Positions 39,307 through 48,774 are shown, counted from the first letter of the stretch. The stretch: DNA of 64,000 bases from Rubrobacter_A sp965214435 (GCA_965214435.1 OZ243960.1:496001-560000), one strand, 5' to 3'. Notes: generated by a model not told the origin, from the sequence alone. Program-made: numbers and translations.

Positions 39307-40707
39307 TTACGGGTGTTCTTCGGGGTCTTTTGTCAGAGATTCTGGTGAGGTCTCCGGCTCCGCCGCGGGAGGAGCCGGAGACCTCACCAGGAGCGTGGTG
39401 AAGTCCGTCCACCGGGGTAGGAGCTTTGGCAGGGGCTTTTTCAGGACCAGCGGGAAACTTGCCAGTACGCCCACCAGCCGGACGGACGTCGCGACGAGCA
39501 GGGCGGTACCCGCGCCGGTCAGGCCGTAGCGCGGCACCAGCACCAGCAGTAGCGGCACGCTCAACCCGACGCCTACACCCTGCATTACCGACACTATACC
39601 CGGACGGTCCAGCGACATGAAAGCGTGAGCCAGCACCCAGGCGGCACCTCCGAGGACCGCTTCGAGGAGCAGTATCCTGAAGACTGCGACCGCCCCCAGA
39701 AAGTCCGGGCCGTAGACCAGCCCCAGTACGTAAGGCCCCAAGAGCCCGAGGCCCAGGGCGACGAGCAGGGTGCCGGTGGTGCTGACCCTCACTGCCCGGC
39801 CAACCAGGCTTATTACCTCGTCCACGCCGCGTCCGGAAGCTTTGGAGAAGAACACGGAAGCCACGGCGTTCTGGAGGGCGTTCAGGATACGCGAGAGGCT
39901 TAGCGCCACGACGTAGAGCCCCATGAGAGACGGTTGTAACAGGCCGACCACCAGCACCCGGTCGAGCTGCCCGGCTACTATGGGACCGAACAAGTTCACT
40001 CCATAAGACCTCAGACCGTAGGAGGTAAGGTTCCCCAAGACCGAGCGCAGGTTCCGCAAGGAGGGACGGTAGATCCTCCAGAGCCGGACCAGCATCCACA
40101 GGAAGATGGGGACTATCGCCAGCACGTAAGCCATCGCCGCGTTAAAGGGCGTAAGCTTGTAGAACCCGGCCAGCACCACCAGAGCGAAGAGCGTAATTAG
40201 AGGCTGCGCGTAGCGGGATATATTGTAGAGCCCGAACTCTTCCCGGGCCTGCAGTATGTGGGTAAATATCAGGGCCAGCAGCCACACCGGGGCGGTGAGC
40301 ATGAGCCACTGGGCAAAGTGTGCAACCTCGGTCGGGTACTCGGAGATCCAGCGTGGAATAAACACCACACCGACCAGCGTGGCGAGAAGGCCCAGCGGGG
40401 TACCCATAAGCAACGCCGCGGAGAATAGCCGGGAAGCCTTTTCCGGGGACTGCTTTATGTTGTAGAGCATGGACGAGGGTAGCCCGAGCGTCAGGGCGTA
40501 GGCCAGGAACTGCGGCCACAGGACCATGGCCGCTTGCCACCCCCGCCCATCGGGGCCTAGCAACCGGGCGGTGATCACCCCGGTCCCGACGTTGACCCCG
40601 AGTATCAGGACGTTTGCGAGCAGGGTCTGTACGGTGGCGTACACGCCGCTGCGCGCCGAAGCGAGGCTCCGCGTCCGGGCCAGCACCCGTCCTCCGGCCC
40701 GGATCAC
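39307..40707 (-). CDS. Wzx-type polysaccharide flippase
   Basis: The 466-residue protein has about 12-14 membrane helices and the Polysacc_synt/MurJ-like layout, with LLANVLILGVNVGTGVITAR near the N-terminus and LLGPDGRGWQAAMVLWPQF following. It would flip the lipid-linked repeat unit. The C-terminus is a Pro/Glu-rich cytoplasmic tail. It lies between the BY-kinase and polymerase genes, as expected for a Wzx/Wzy locus. Confidence 0.9.
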   Translation of the reverse strand: MIRAGGRVLARTRSLASARSGVYATVQTLLANVLILGVNVGTGVITARLLGPDGRGWQAAMVLWPQFLAYALTLGLPSSMLYNIKQSPEKASRLFSAALLMGTPLGLLATLVGVVFIPRWISEYPTEVAHFAQWLMLTAPVWLLALIFTHILQAREEFGLYNISRYAQPLITLFALVVLAGFYKLTPFNAAMAYVLAIVPIFLWMLVRLWRIYRPSLRNLRSVLGNLTSYGLRSYGVNLFGPIVAGQLDRVLVVGLLQPSLMGLYVVALSLSRILNALQNAVASVFFSKASGRGVDEVISLVGRAVRVSTTGTLLVALGLGLLGPYVLGLVYGPDFLGAVAVFRILLLEAVLGGAAWVLAHAFMSLDRPGIVSVMQGVGVGLSVPLLLVLVPRYGLTGAGTALLVATSVRLVGVLASFPLVLKKPLPKLLPRWTDFTTLLVRSPAPPAAEPETSPESLTKDPEEHP

Positions 40708-40771
40708 CCGGCGATCGTCCGGGCTTTAAGCGGAGAGACGCCTCTTTCTACAAGGGAACTCATCCCGGACG

Positions 40772-41497
40772 CTAACTGGTGTAGCGGTAGTATGCGGGGT
40801 TCTTCGGGACATCGGCATTGCTCATCACCGTGCCGAGCATGTTAGCTCCCACGGCTTCCAGGCTGCGGACGACCTGCCGTACGGACCTCTTGCGGGTATT
40901 CTGCGCGTCCAGCACCAGGAGAACGCCGTCTCCCCGGGTAGCCAGCACCAGAGGATCGGAGAACATTCCTATGGGCGGCGTATCCAGCAAGACGTAATCG
41001 AACTCCTCGCGTGCGGCTTGTAGAAGCTCCGCAAAGCTCCCGGAGTCCAGCAGCTCCGCCGGGTTCGGCATGATAGGACCCGCGGTCACCACCTTCAGCC
41101 CTGGCACCTGAGACTCCTGCGAGATCTTCTGCAAATCGTACCCGCCGGCGGTGAGACTCGCCAACCCCCGGAAGTTGCGCATGCTGAAGATCCTGTGCAT
41201 CGTGGGCCGGCGCAGGTCACAGTCCAGGATCAGGGTACTCTTGCCCGCCTGCGCCAGCGCCACACCCAGGTTGGCGCAGACCGTACTCTTGCCCTCGCGG
41301 GGGCTGGGACTCGTCAGCGTGAGGACTCTGGGTGGATGGTCCACGAACGCGTACAGCAGGTTCGCGCGCAGCACACGGTAGGCTTCCGACGCGGTGCCGG
41401 CAGGCTCCAGGAGGGTCACCAACCGCCCGGAAAAGTCTTCGCTTACGTCTTCAGAACGCTCCCGGCGCTGTTTTAACCGCCGGATCAAACCCGCCAT
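40772..41497 (-). CDS. CpsD/YveL-type bacterial tyrosine kinase
   Basis: The 241-residue protein is the cytoplasmic half of a polysaccharide co-polymerase. It has Walker A SPSPREGKSTVCANLG near residue 65, Walker A' TLILDCDLRRPTMHRIF near residue 92 and Walker B DYVLLDTPPIGMFSDPL near residue 165. The C-terminal Tyr cluster is minimal (AYYRYTS). It follows the Wzz-like gene by three bases and would be activated by its cytoplasmic tail to control chain length and export. Confidence 0.92.
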   Translation of the reverse strand: MAGLIRRLKQRRERSEDVSEDFSGRLVTLLEPAGTASEAYRVLRANLLYAFVDHPPRVLTLTSPSPREGKSTVCANLGVALAQAGKSTLILDCDLRRPTMHRIFSMRNFRGLASLTAGGYDLQKISQESQVPGLKVVTAGPIMPNPAELLDSGSFAELLQAAREEFDYVLLDTPPIGMFSDPLVLATRGDGVLLVLDAQNTRKRSVRQVVRSLEAVGANMLGTVMSNADVPKNPAYYRYTS

Positions 41498-41500
41498 CTT

Positions 41501-42334
41501 CTAGGACCGGCCTTTTTTCCGGGCGGTCGGCGTCTCAAGCGTCGGTATGACGCCGAAGGTCGGTACTCCGGAGACCTGCTCCGCTTCCTCCGGCGAGCGC
41601 CAGCTATCATCCAGGTTATCGAGGAGTAGCGCCAGCCCCACACCCAGCAAGGTTCCTACTACCAGCGCAACCAGACCGTATAGTAGCGGCTGGGGACTCA
41701 CGGGCTCGTCGGGCACCGCCGCCGGCTCCCACACGGTAGCGGTTACGGCGTTGGCCTCCGGGCTGATCTCGGAGACCTGCTGGACAAACACCTCCCCCAT
41801 AGTGTTCGCGACCTGCTGAGCCCTTTCCGGGCTGCTGTCCGCATAGCTAATCTCTATAAACTGGGTCTCGGGGATCTGCTGTACGCTCAATCGTTCTTCC
41901 AGAAAATCTTCCGGGGTCACGTTCAAGTCCAATTGGTCGATAACAGTCTGGGCCAGAGGCCGGCTGCTCACGGCTTCCACCATGGTCTGGGTAAGCTGCT
42001 CCAGCCCCTGGATATCGCCCCCCAGGTTTCCGGAAGTGCTGGTGCCCTGCTCCTGCCCGACGAGTATGTTGGCCGACGCCTCGTAAGTGGGCTGTTGTAG
42101 AAGGCTCACCGCAAGTGCAATCCCCAGAGCCAGGATAACCGTCAGGAGGATTATCCAGAATTGCTCCCGAAGGGTCCTGAAAAACTCTCCAAAGGAGAGC
42201 ACATATCCTTCGGGCTCTTCACCGGAGACACCCGGCGGCGGGTTTGCATTCATATGACTTGTAATTTTATAGTCAACTCCTCCAGAGAGCAAGCCCGGCT
42301 CGCGGGTGTAACCTGGTGACCCGCGATCCCTCAT
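41501..42334 (-). CDS. Wzz/YveK-type chain-length determinant
   Basis: The 277-residue protein has an N-terminal helix (FWIILLTVILALGIALAV), an extracytoplasmic domain and a C-terminal helix (LLYGLVALVVGTLLGVGLAL) preceded by a Pro-rich PDEPVSPQPL segment, the Wzz signature. It is the membrane partner of the BY-kinase. The ATG at 42334 forms an ATGA overlap with the GT2 stop; a later ATG at 42253 is possible and would remove a 27-residue basic head. The cytoplasmic C-terminal tail would contact the kinase. Confidence 0.9.
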   Translation of the reverse strand: MRDRGSPGYTREPGLLSGGVDYKITSHMNANPPPGVSGEEPEGYVLSFGEFFRTLREQFWIILLTVILALGIALAVSLLQQPTYEASANILVGQEQGTSTSGNLGGDIQGLEQLTQTMVEAVSSRPLAQTVIDQLDLNVTPEDFLEERLSVQQIPETQFIEISYADSSPERAQQVANTMGEVFVQQVSEISPEANAVTATVWEPAAVPDEPVSPQPLLYGLVALVVGTLLGVGLALLLDNLDDSWRSPEEAEQVSGVPTFGVIPTLETPTARKKGRS

Positions 42335-43167
42335 ACCAGACCCCGTACCTTTCCTTTGAGTAAGTTCCACCGGTAGAAGACCTCCGGCCATCCGTTACGG
42401 CCGGCAACGGTCAGCGACAGCCTCCCGAGCGTCCGCGCAACCCACCAGACTTTAAACCACAGCGGGAACCCGTGCTTCTTTATAGCGTGGCTCCCTCCGC
42501 AAGCGTACGAGTAGGCCCGGCGTCGCGCCGACTCATCATACTGTTTTACGGGCTGATCGTGAATAACGACAAAGCGCGGGTCGTAGAAAAGATGCGCTCC
42601 TTTCTCCAAAAGCTGCAAGAGAAAGTCGGTCTCATCACCGGCACCCCACATCGTACCCGCTCCCGGACCCATGTCCTCGTCGAACCGCGCGCCCCGGACG
42701 CTCCCGGAGCGCAGCCAGATGTTAAACGCGATGTTGCGGTTCCAAACGTTGAACTTATCGACAGGACCTGCTGTCCTGGCGAATTTCCCGTTGCTGTCCC
42801 GGCCCTCCTCATCAGACGAGCGACCGGTAAGCCCATCGACCTCCCGGTGCTCCCCGAAGAACCGCGCCACCTCTGCGAGCATCCCTTCCGGAAGCTGGCA
42901 GTTGTCGTCCGGGAAGCCGATAATGTCCCGGGAGGCGTGCGCGAGCCCCAGGTTCTTCGCCCGCGAAAGCCCTTTCTCACACCTCAAGTGCACTACCGGG
43001 AACCTCTCTGCGTAAGGTGCGAGTATCGGCACCAGCCGGTCGTCCGGATTCTGGTCCACCACGATAAGCTCGAAGTCCCGGTAGTCCTGGGCGTCGAGCG
43101 AGGTGAGGAAGATCTCAAGGTCCGCAGTCCGCTCAACCGTCCCGAGTACGAGCGAAAAACTCATCAT
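42331..43167 (-). CDS. Glycosyltransferase family 2
   Basis: The 278-residue GT-A enzyme has SFSLVLGTVERTADLEIFL at its start, DFELIVVDQNPDD near residue 35, an acidic FPDDNCQLPEG at about residue 90 (the DxD-like metal site) and MWGAGDETDFLLQLLEKG near residue 170 (the ED-like catalytic base region). It would transfer a sugar from an NDP-sugar to the repeat unit. It is coupled to the Wzz-like gene by ATGA. Confidence 0.9.
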   Translation of the reverse strand: MMSFSLVLGTVERTADLEIFLTSLDAQDYRDFELIVVDQNPDDRLVPILAPYAERFPVVHLRCEKGLSRAKNLGLAHASRDIIGFPDDNCQLPEGMLAEVARFFGEHREVDGLTGRSSDEEGRDSNGKFARTAGPVDKFNVWNRNIAFNIWLRSGSVRGARFDEDMGPGAGTMWGAGDETDFLLQLLEKGAHLFYDPRFVVIHDQPVKQYDESARRRAYSYACGGSHAIKKHGFPLWFKVWWVARTLGRLSLTVAGRNGWPEVFYRWNLLKGKVRGLV

Positions 43168-43196
43168 TTCAATTCTTCTCCGCTGTTTCTATAAAG

Positions 43197-44210
43197 CTAT
43201 ACACTGCGCTCGGCGCTTTCTGTACGATTCAATAAGCTCTTGCCGAGTCTCTTGAGCGCGGGCACCCTCCGGACAGCCTCCAGCATTAGAGAGAAACCAG
43301 CGTCCGCGGCATAGAGAAGCCCGAAGTTCACCTTCCCGGCGACCTGCTGCGCCACGGACAGCTCTTCGGGGAACCGGTAACCGAGCTTTATGAGGTCTTC
43401 GTCGTCACCGAACGCCCCGGCGACCATGACTTTCTGGGCCGGCGTGAGCTGGTCCTGCCACCGGTTTAGTCGCCTGGAGTCAGGGTTGCTGTTGTACATC
43501 TCGGGGTAGTGCCACACACCGTCGAGGACTTTCTCGCCGTCATGCTTTTTCTCTCCCGGACGGACCATTTCCTCGGACCACGGCATCACCAGGAAGTCGC
43601 AGATCCTCTTTGTCTCCTTCTCGGGATCTACTACCAACTGTTCGTAGGGGACCGTCAAGACCCGGTTGCTAAGCCCGGCCGCTTCAAACCCGGTACGGTT
43701 AGTGGTCTCTATGGTCTTTATGATCGCGGCAGTATTCTTAGTGGAGGCCGGTGAGAGAAGACCTTTCTCTCGTGCCCTTTGTCTAACCTGCAACATGGAT
43801 GCGGTAACGGCTCTCGGGTCTCGCACGCAAAAGATAAACCGGGCCGCGGGAAAGACTTCGAGGAGGTCTTTAAATGCTAGAACGTTCCAAGGAGTCTTCT
43901 CGCTTAGTACCTGGCAGTCCCGGCTGCCGGCATACGGAAGAAGTAACCGCTCTATAAACAAGGCGACTTCCCGGTCGACATCTTTATCGGAGCCGTAGAC
44001 GCTTATACGACCCGAAGCTACCGATGCGCGGAGCCTATTCCTCAACCCGACTATGTCCGGTACGAGGTCGAACTCCGGGCCGCCGCAGATGTCCGGATGG
44101 CTGTCGAGCATGCTCTGCAAGAGCGTGGTGCCCGAGCGGGGGCTGCCACCGACAAATACCAGCCGGTTGCCAGGTTGCAGGTTACCGGGTTGCGAACGGC
44201 TCTTCTCCAT
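43197..44210 (-). CDS. Sulfotransferase
   Basis: The 337-residue protein has the 5'-phosphosulfate-binding loop FVGGSPRSGTTLLQSMLDSH near residue 20 and the 3'-phosphate-binding region FIFCVRDPRAVTASMLQVR near residue 130, so it would use PAPS to sulfate an acceptor. Its place inside the exopolysaccharide operon, three bases after a PIG-L deacetylase, suggests the polymer carries sulfate or that a cell-envelope glycan is sulfated. The acceptor is not known. Confidence 0.9.
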   Translation of the reverse strand: MEKSRSQPGNLQPGNRLVFVGGSPRSGTTLLQSMLDSHPDICGGPEFDLVPDIVGLRNRLRASVASGRISVYGSDKDVDREVALFIERLLLPYAGSRDCQVLSEKTPWNVLAFKDLLEVFPAARFIFCVRDPRAVTASMLQVRQRAREKGLLSPASTKNTAAIIKTIETTNRTGFEAAGLSNRVLTVPYEQLVVDPEKETKRICDFLVMPWSEEMVRPGEKKHDGEKVLDGVWHYPEMYNSNPDSRRLNRWQDQLTPAQKVMVAGAFGDDEDLIKLGYRFPEELSVAQQVAGKVNFGLLYAADAGFSLMLEAVRRVPALKRLGKSLLNRTESAERSV

Positions 44211-44213
44211 GGC

Positions 44214-44912
44214 TCAGACCACGGTGCGCAGCACGCCGAAAGCCTCAGCGTACTCGACGCCTATCTCCTTACCCCGGATGCTCGCTAGCGCCTCGACCGA
44301 CTCCGGGCTCCGGATGTGCGGGCTCGGCCGGAGCTGGGTCGCGTGGCGTCTTATGGCTTCCTGCTTGGTCTCCAGGTGGTCCGTGATGTCGCAGAACGCC
44401 ACGGGCCGGGGCAGCGGGCCGGAAGCCCACTGTATCTTGGTCATCTCGTAGGTGAAGACGTGCGGCACGAGCCACTTGCCGAATACTTCCGCTATGGGCC
44501 GGGCGGCGGCGAACGCCGTCTGGAACGCCGCGACGTGGTCCTGATCGTAGTCCTCGCCGTAGGGGAGCAGCAGTAGCTCCGGACGGTGCTCGTTGATCGC
44601 CGTCTCGAAAAGGTCCACGAGGTCCCTTTTCGGCAGGGTGTCGAGCTTCTCGATCAGGTCCTTATTCCCGTAGGCGATGTCGTAGGTGCAGCCGAGCAAC
44701 TCGGTTACGGCCTCGACCTCCGCCACCCGCTCTTTGTAAGAGGTCTGGCGTTCGAGACCGTAGTGGTGGAACCCGTCGACAGCCAGGTACAGAACGTGTA
44801 CCTGGCAGCCTTTCTCGGTTAGCTTTGCGATAAGCCCCGCGCACCCCATCGCCTCATCGTCGGCGTGAGGCGATATTACCAGGACCCGCTCCAGGTTCTC
44901 AGATAGAAGCAT
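44214..44912 (-). CDS. PIG-L family N-deacetylase
   Basis: The 232-residue zinc enzyme has the signature VISPHADDEAMGCAGLIAKL near residue 14 and the second metal-binding part LLPYGEDYDQDHVAAF near residue 120, where the His completes the site. The family removes N-acetyl groups from GlcNAc-type sugars (also MshB in mycothiol synthesis). In this operon it probably acts on a repeat-unit sugar. It overlaps the epimerase gene by 14 bases. Confidence 0.9.
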   Translation of the reverse strand: MLLSENLERVLVISPHADDEAMGCAGLIAKLTEKGCQVHVLYLAVDGFHHYGLERQTSYKERVAEVEAVTELLGCTYDIAYGNKDLIEKLDTLPKRDLVDLFETAINEHRPELLLLPYGEDYDQDHVAAFQTAFAAARPIAEVFGKWLVPHVFTYEMTKIQWASGPLPRPVAFCDITDHLETKQEAIRRHATQLRPSPHIRSPESVEALASIRGKEIGVEYAEAFGVLRTVV

Positions 44913-45909
44913 ACTTGCTCTGCTGCTCCTCCCGGACCCGACGGTAGTCCTCGCGCATCCGGTAGTAGGCGGCGGTCTCCGCGATAATCTCGTCTAGCGT
45001 GAGTTCCGGTTCCCAGCCGAGCTTGGGCGCGGCGTCCAGGACCGGCACCTTCTCAAAGGACTCGGCCTCCATGTACATCGGGCCGTATATCTCCTTGGCG
45101 TCTACCCAGATGATCTCCGAGTCGCTGCCCAGCAAGGTCTTTACCCGCTCGGCAAGCTCCTTGATGGTCGAGCGGTTCGCCGGGTTACCGACGTTGAAGA
45201 TCCGGTCCTCGCTCTCGATCGCCGCGTCCCAGTAGTGCGTCAGGAAGTTGGTGAGGTCCTGAGCCGAAGTGAACGAGCGGACCTGCTCCCCGGTGTCGAA
45301 TACGGTTATGGGCTCGCCCGCCAGCGCCTGCTGGACGAAAGTCGGCATTACAAACCCTCCGGCCCGCGACTGCCGGGGACCCACGATATTAAACGGCCGT
45401 ATCGCGAACGCCCGCAGGCCGCGGTGGGCGCTGTTTACGGTCATAACTTCCATTAACGTCTTGGCGACGCCGTACTCGATCCGGGTGTTGTACGCGCTAG
45501 GTACCCGTATGGCGTCCTTCTCCCCGAGCTGGCCGCTGCGGCCGTAGATCTCTGCGGAGCTGAACACGCACAACGGAACGTCCGCCTCCAGACAACCCTC
45601 GATCACGTACTCGGTACTCTTCACCATCTCCGAGCCGAGCCTCCCCGCGTACTGCAGGATGCCCGCCGGCCCAACGTGCGACGCCGCGTGCACCACCCGG
45701 TCCGCACCCGAGAAGCTGCCGCCGCCCTCAAAGAAATCCTGTATGGACTTCCGGATCACGGTGCAGCGAGGATGGGCGTCGTACTCACTGCCCTCGACCA
45801 CCGCGGCGACCTCGGAGTCGATAACGGTCACCGAGTCCCCCGCAGCCAGATGTGCGTCCGCCACGTGAGACCCTATAAAACCAAAGCCTCCGGTTACCAC
45901 TATGTTCAT
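44899..45909 (-). CDS. NAD-dependent nucleotide-sugar epimerase/dehydratase
   Basis: The 336-residue extended SDR has NIVVTGGFGFIGSHVADAHL at the start, AASHVGPAGI near residue 80 and the catalytic Tyr-Lys in YNTRIEYGVAKTLMEVM near residue 148. RPFNIVGPRQ follows. It would convert an NDP-sugar for the polysaccharide. The ATG at 45909 is chosen because GGGGAGCAGAAG precedes it and the Rossmann motif begins at residue 2; the longer frame to 46020 is AT-rich and has no homology. It is the first gene of the operon. Confidence 0.92.
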   Translation of the reverse strand: MNIVVTGGFGFIGSHVADAHLAAGDSVTVIDSEVAAVVEGSEYDAHPRCTVIRKSIQDFFEGGGSFSGADRVVHAASHVGPAGILQYAGRLGSEMVKSTEYVIEGCLEADVPLCVFSSAEIYGRSGQLGEKDAIRVPSAYNTRIEYGVAKTLMEVMTVNSAHRGLRAFAIRPFNIVGPRQSRAGGFVMPTFVQQALAGEPITVFDTGEQVRSFTSAQDLTNFLTHYWDAAIESEDRIFNVGNPANRSTIKELAERVKTLLGSDSEIIWVDAKEIYGPMYMEAESFEKVPVLDAAPKLGWEPELTLDEIIAETAAYYRMREDYRRVREEQQSKYASI

Positions 45910-46516
45910 CTTCTGCTCCCCACGATCAAAACCCCTTAATAATTTGGGTTTTACGGAATTTTTAATGGCATTGCAGGCTAATATGTGCCCTTGAAGCACC
46001 TTATTCAAGGCCAAACCCATACGATTACCCGTTAAACGTTCTAAGGTGCGTGACGGTATCAGATAACCATTGCATACTAAGGTACCGCACAGTGCATTGC
46101 TGTTTTCTTAGAAGTCCACAGGGATCATGCAAAGTTCCATAGATGCTTTTCGACCACCGGAACGAACATTGCAGAGAGCCGATGTTAGCCGACTGTGTTG
46201 GAGACCGGGACATTAATATGAAAGCTAAATGGATGTAAAGTCCCGGATGGTAACTCTCGACGACATAGTGATTTTTACCCGCGCTCCGTTTCTGTTTACA
46301 AGCTTCTACACGCTCGGGCCTCGTGCCAGCGAGGTCTTTCAATACTTTAGTAGGTATATATGGCTAACGCTGAGTTAAGCCTTATGATGTTTAAAGTGCC
46401 CTTTACGCAGTCACTCGGGCTGTTGGCTTTTGTAAAGCGGGGTATTCAATGTAAATTCGGTTTGCAGAAGTTTGAGTAAATGTAACTTTACACGGGGTAC
46501 GGAGAACAAAAGCTAA
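45910..46516. other. AT-rich 607-base divergent region without a convincing gene
   Basis: This gap separates the epimerase operon from the priming transferase and is visibly poorer in G+C than the rest of the window. It must hold promoters in both directions. A perfect palindrome TGTAA-CT-TTACA lies at 46481-46492, 25 bases before the plus-strand ATG. A 105-codon frame at 46025-46342 has no coding character. I see no riboswitch consensus. The low G+C may mark regulation or a recombination joint. Confidence 0.5.
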
Positions 46517-48046
46517 ATGTGTGCCCGCTTAAATCGTTTAGAGGACAGTCAGCAAGAAGTCAGCGGTCGTTCCGGTCCGGAGGTTTTGGACCTGGATAGT
46601 GCGGTCCGGTCGGGTGGACTTCCGGCATGGCTGGGGCCTGTTCAGCGGCAGCGGCTGGTCGTGGTGGCGCTGGTCTTTGTGGATGTGGTGCTCGCGCTCT
46701 CTATCTGGGGTGTGGTGGTCGCTTTGCAGGGCCTCTGGGGGCGGGGACCTTTATCGGGGGCCATGATCACCAGTATCGTTCCCTTTGTGATCGTGTGGGT
46801 CGGGCTGCGGGCGCTTCTAGGTCTCTACCCGGGATATGGTTTGGATCAGGCAGAGCAGTTGCGCCGCCAGACTTACGCGCTGTTCAGTACCCTGGCTATA
46901 ACCTCGGTCTTTGCCGTCGCCTCGCAGACGGGAGACTCGGTTTCGCGGTTGCTGCTCTTGGGAAGCTTCCTGGGTCTTCTGGTAGCCGCGCCCCCGGTCC
47001 GACACCTGGCGAAACTAGGTCTTGTACGGGTTCGCGTGTGGGGCAAGCCGGTCGTCGTGCTCGGGGACCGCGCGAACGGAGTACGGTTGGTAAACCTTCT
47101 GCGCCGCGAGCGGCATCTGGGCTTCGAGCCTGTCGGTATCTTTGACGACGGGCTCACTCCGCGGGGAGCAAGCCGCGAGGCAAGCCGCGAAGCTGTTGGA
47201 GATGCGCTGGAGTATCTCGTAGACCTCGGGCACGAGCGCGAGATAGACACCGCGATCTTCGCCACGCCGCACACCCGCCGCGAGCATCTAGCCCAACTCG
47301 TCGGCCGGGCAAGCACCAGCTTCCGGCACGTGGTCGTTACACCGAACCTGGGCGGGATAACGAACTCCGCGGTCGTAGCCCGGGACTTCTCGGGTACTCT
47401 AGGCGTGGAGATAAAACACAACCTCCTCGACCGGCGGGTGCAGCGCATCAAGCGGGGTACGGACCTCATCTTCACGGCTCTCGGGGGACTCCTGATCTTC
47501 CCGCTGCTGCTGGTGATTGCGCTTTCCATCCGGTTGGAGTCCGGCGGGTCGGTCTTCTACCGGGATGTGCGGATGGGGCGAGACGGCCGGCCGTTTTTCT
47601 GCGTCAAGTTCAGGACCATGGCAAACGACGCCGAGGCGCTACTCTCTCACCTTCTGGAAAAAGACCCCGAGGCGCGGGAGGAGTACGCCAAGTACCACAA
47701 GTTGCGCCGGGACCCCCGCATCACGCGCATCGGGCGGCTGCTGCGGAAGACGAGTCTCGACGAGTTACCGCAGGTCTGGAACGTGTTGCGCGGCGAGATG
47801 AGCTTGGTCGGCCCGCGGCCCTACCTGCCACGGGAGTCGGACGACATAGGAGAGTTGCAGGACGAGATCCTACGGGTAAGGCCGGGTATCTCGGGGCTGT
47901 GGCAGGTAACGGGCCGCAGCCGGACATCCTTCGGGGAGCGGGTTCAGATGGACAGCTACTACGTGCGCAACTGGTCGATCTGGCTCGACGTCGTGCTCCT
48001 GGCCCGTACCGTGACCTCCGTGCTTTTCGGTCGAGATGCTTACTAA
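46517..48046 (+). CDS. Polyprenyl-phosphate sugar-1-phosphate transferase
   Basis: The 509-residue protein starts polysaccharide synthesis by moving a hexose-1-phosphate onto undecaprenyl phosphate. It has about four N-terminal helices, a Rossmann-like CoA_binding_3 domain (about 165-300, VVVLGDRANGVRLVNLLRR) and the C-terminal sugar transferase with VFYRDVRMGRDGRPFFCVKF, KTSLDELPQVWNVLRGEMSL and VGPRPYLPRES. This is the WbaP/CpsE arrangement. It is divergent from the 11-gene operon and probably provides its first step. Confidence 0.93.
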   Translation: MCARLNRLEDSQQEVSGRSGPEVLDLDSAVRSGGLPAWLGPVQRQRLVVVALVFVDVVLALSIWGVVVALQGLWGRGPLSGAMITSIVPFVIVWVGLRALLGLYPGYGLDQAEQLRRQTYALFSTLAITSVFAVASQTGDSVSRLLLLGSFLGLLVAAPPVRHLAKLGLVRVRVWGKPVVVLGDRANGVRLVNLLRRERHLGFEPVGIFDDGLTPRGASREASREAVGDALEYLVDLGHEREIDTAIFATPHTRREHLAQLVGRASTSFRHVVVTPNLGGITNSAVVARDFSGTLGVEIKHNLLDRRVQRIKRGTDLIFTALGGLLIFPLLLVIALSIRLESGGSVFYRDVRMGRDGRPFFCVKFRTMANDAEALLSHLLEKDPEAREEYAKYHKLRRDPRITRIGRLLRKTSLDELPQVWNVLRGEMSLVGPRPYLPRESDDIGELQDEILRVRPGISGLWQVTGRSRTSFGERVQMDSYYVRNWSIWLDVVLLARTVTSVLFGRDAY

Positions 48047-48122
48047 GCTGGAGAGAAATAAGATTGCCCCCGGTAGACGGTGTACGGGTCTCCGCGGCAT
48101 GGAGAATAGCGGGACCGGGGAT

Positions 48123-48128
48123 TATAGT
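48123..48128 (+). promoter_or_regulatory. -10 box of a leaderless promoter
   Basis: TATAGT ends eight bases before the GTG at 48137, and TGGAGA at 48100-48105 is a 4-of-6 match to the -35 at 17 bases. No Shine-Dalgarno fits. Confidence 0.5.
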
Positions 48129-48136
48129 ACGGCAGA

Positions 48137-48628
48137 GTGTGGCGGCGACAGAGGGAACCGTGGTTGAAGAACTATTTAATTAAAGGCGCGGTGATCGTGG
48201 GAGCCGTGATCCTGCTGGTCGAAGGTTTCTTCCTCTACCAGCTTAGTCAAGACCGGAATGTTACCAACGACGCCGGAGACGGCAGAGTGGCCCAACAGTA
48301 CACCTCCCAAACAGGCTCTCCCGAGCGAAGCTCCGCCGGACAGGGAGCCACGGACTCGGCGGGCCTCGCCTACATACACCGCGCAACGCCGGAGAATACC
48401 TCGGAGAACAGCACCTACCTCGACAACCCGCGCCTCAACGGTAACCCGGACGCCGTCATAACCGTCACGCAAAACTGGAATCCCGACAGCGGCAACGGTG
48501 TGTACAACGACCACCTCATCGGCGTGTGGTACGACCCCGACGCCGGACAGTGGGCCATCTTTAACCAGGACCGCGCGGCCATGCCCGAGGGCGCAGCCTT
48601 TAACGTGTCCGTCCCAGAAGCGCAGTAG
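48137..48628 (+). CDS. Small membrane-anchored protein of unknown function
   Basis: The 163-residue protein has a positively charged start, one membrane helix (LIKGAVIVGAVILLVEGFFLY), a polar low-complexity linker and a compact C-terminal domain (about 85-160) with VITVTQNWNPDSGNGVYNDH and IGVWYDPDAGQWAIFNQD. The domain is a repeated-type small beta domain found in many secreted bacterial proteins, without known function. The GTG start follows a TATAGT box by eight bases. It may be cell-surface exposed and is next to the priming transferase, but a role in the polymer is speculative. Confidence 0.75.
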   Translation: MWRRQREPWLKNYLIKGAVIVGAVILLVEGFFLYQLSQDRNVTNDAGDGRVAQQYTSQTGSPERSSAGQGATDSAGLAYIHRATPENTSENSTYLDNPRLNGNPDAVITVTQNWNPDSGNGVYNDHLIGVWYDPDAGQWAIFNQDRAAMPEGAAFNVSVPEAQ

Positions 48629-48774
48629 CCTACTAACCGCTCTCAGCGGTCCGGGTAGTAGAATGCGGGTGCTACAGAATACTGAGAAAGGTGTAACCGC
48701 ACGGAGCTTCACGGAGGCGACATTCTCTTACCAGCGCGCTGGCGTCCGAGCGAGACGAAATCTCCGGTGCGCCG

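Noticed and set aside
42253..42391. Other start codons for the Wzz-like gene (42391 and 42253)
   Set aside because: The ATG at 42334 makes a perfect ATGA overlap with the upstream gene. 42391 lies inside that gene and 42253 lacks a ribosome site.
46025..46342. 105-codon frame on the minus strand
   Set aside because: It lies in an AT-rich gap, has atypical composition, no ribosome site and no recognisable motif. Probably non-coding.
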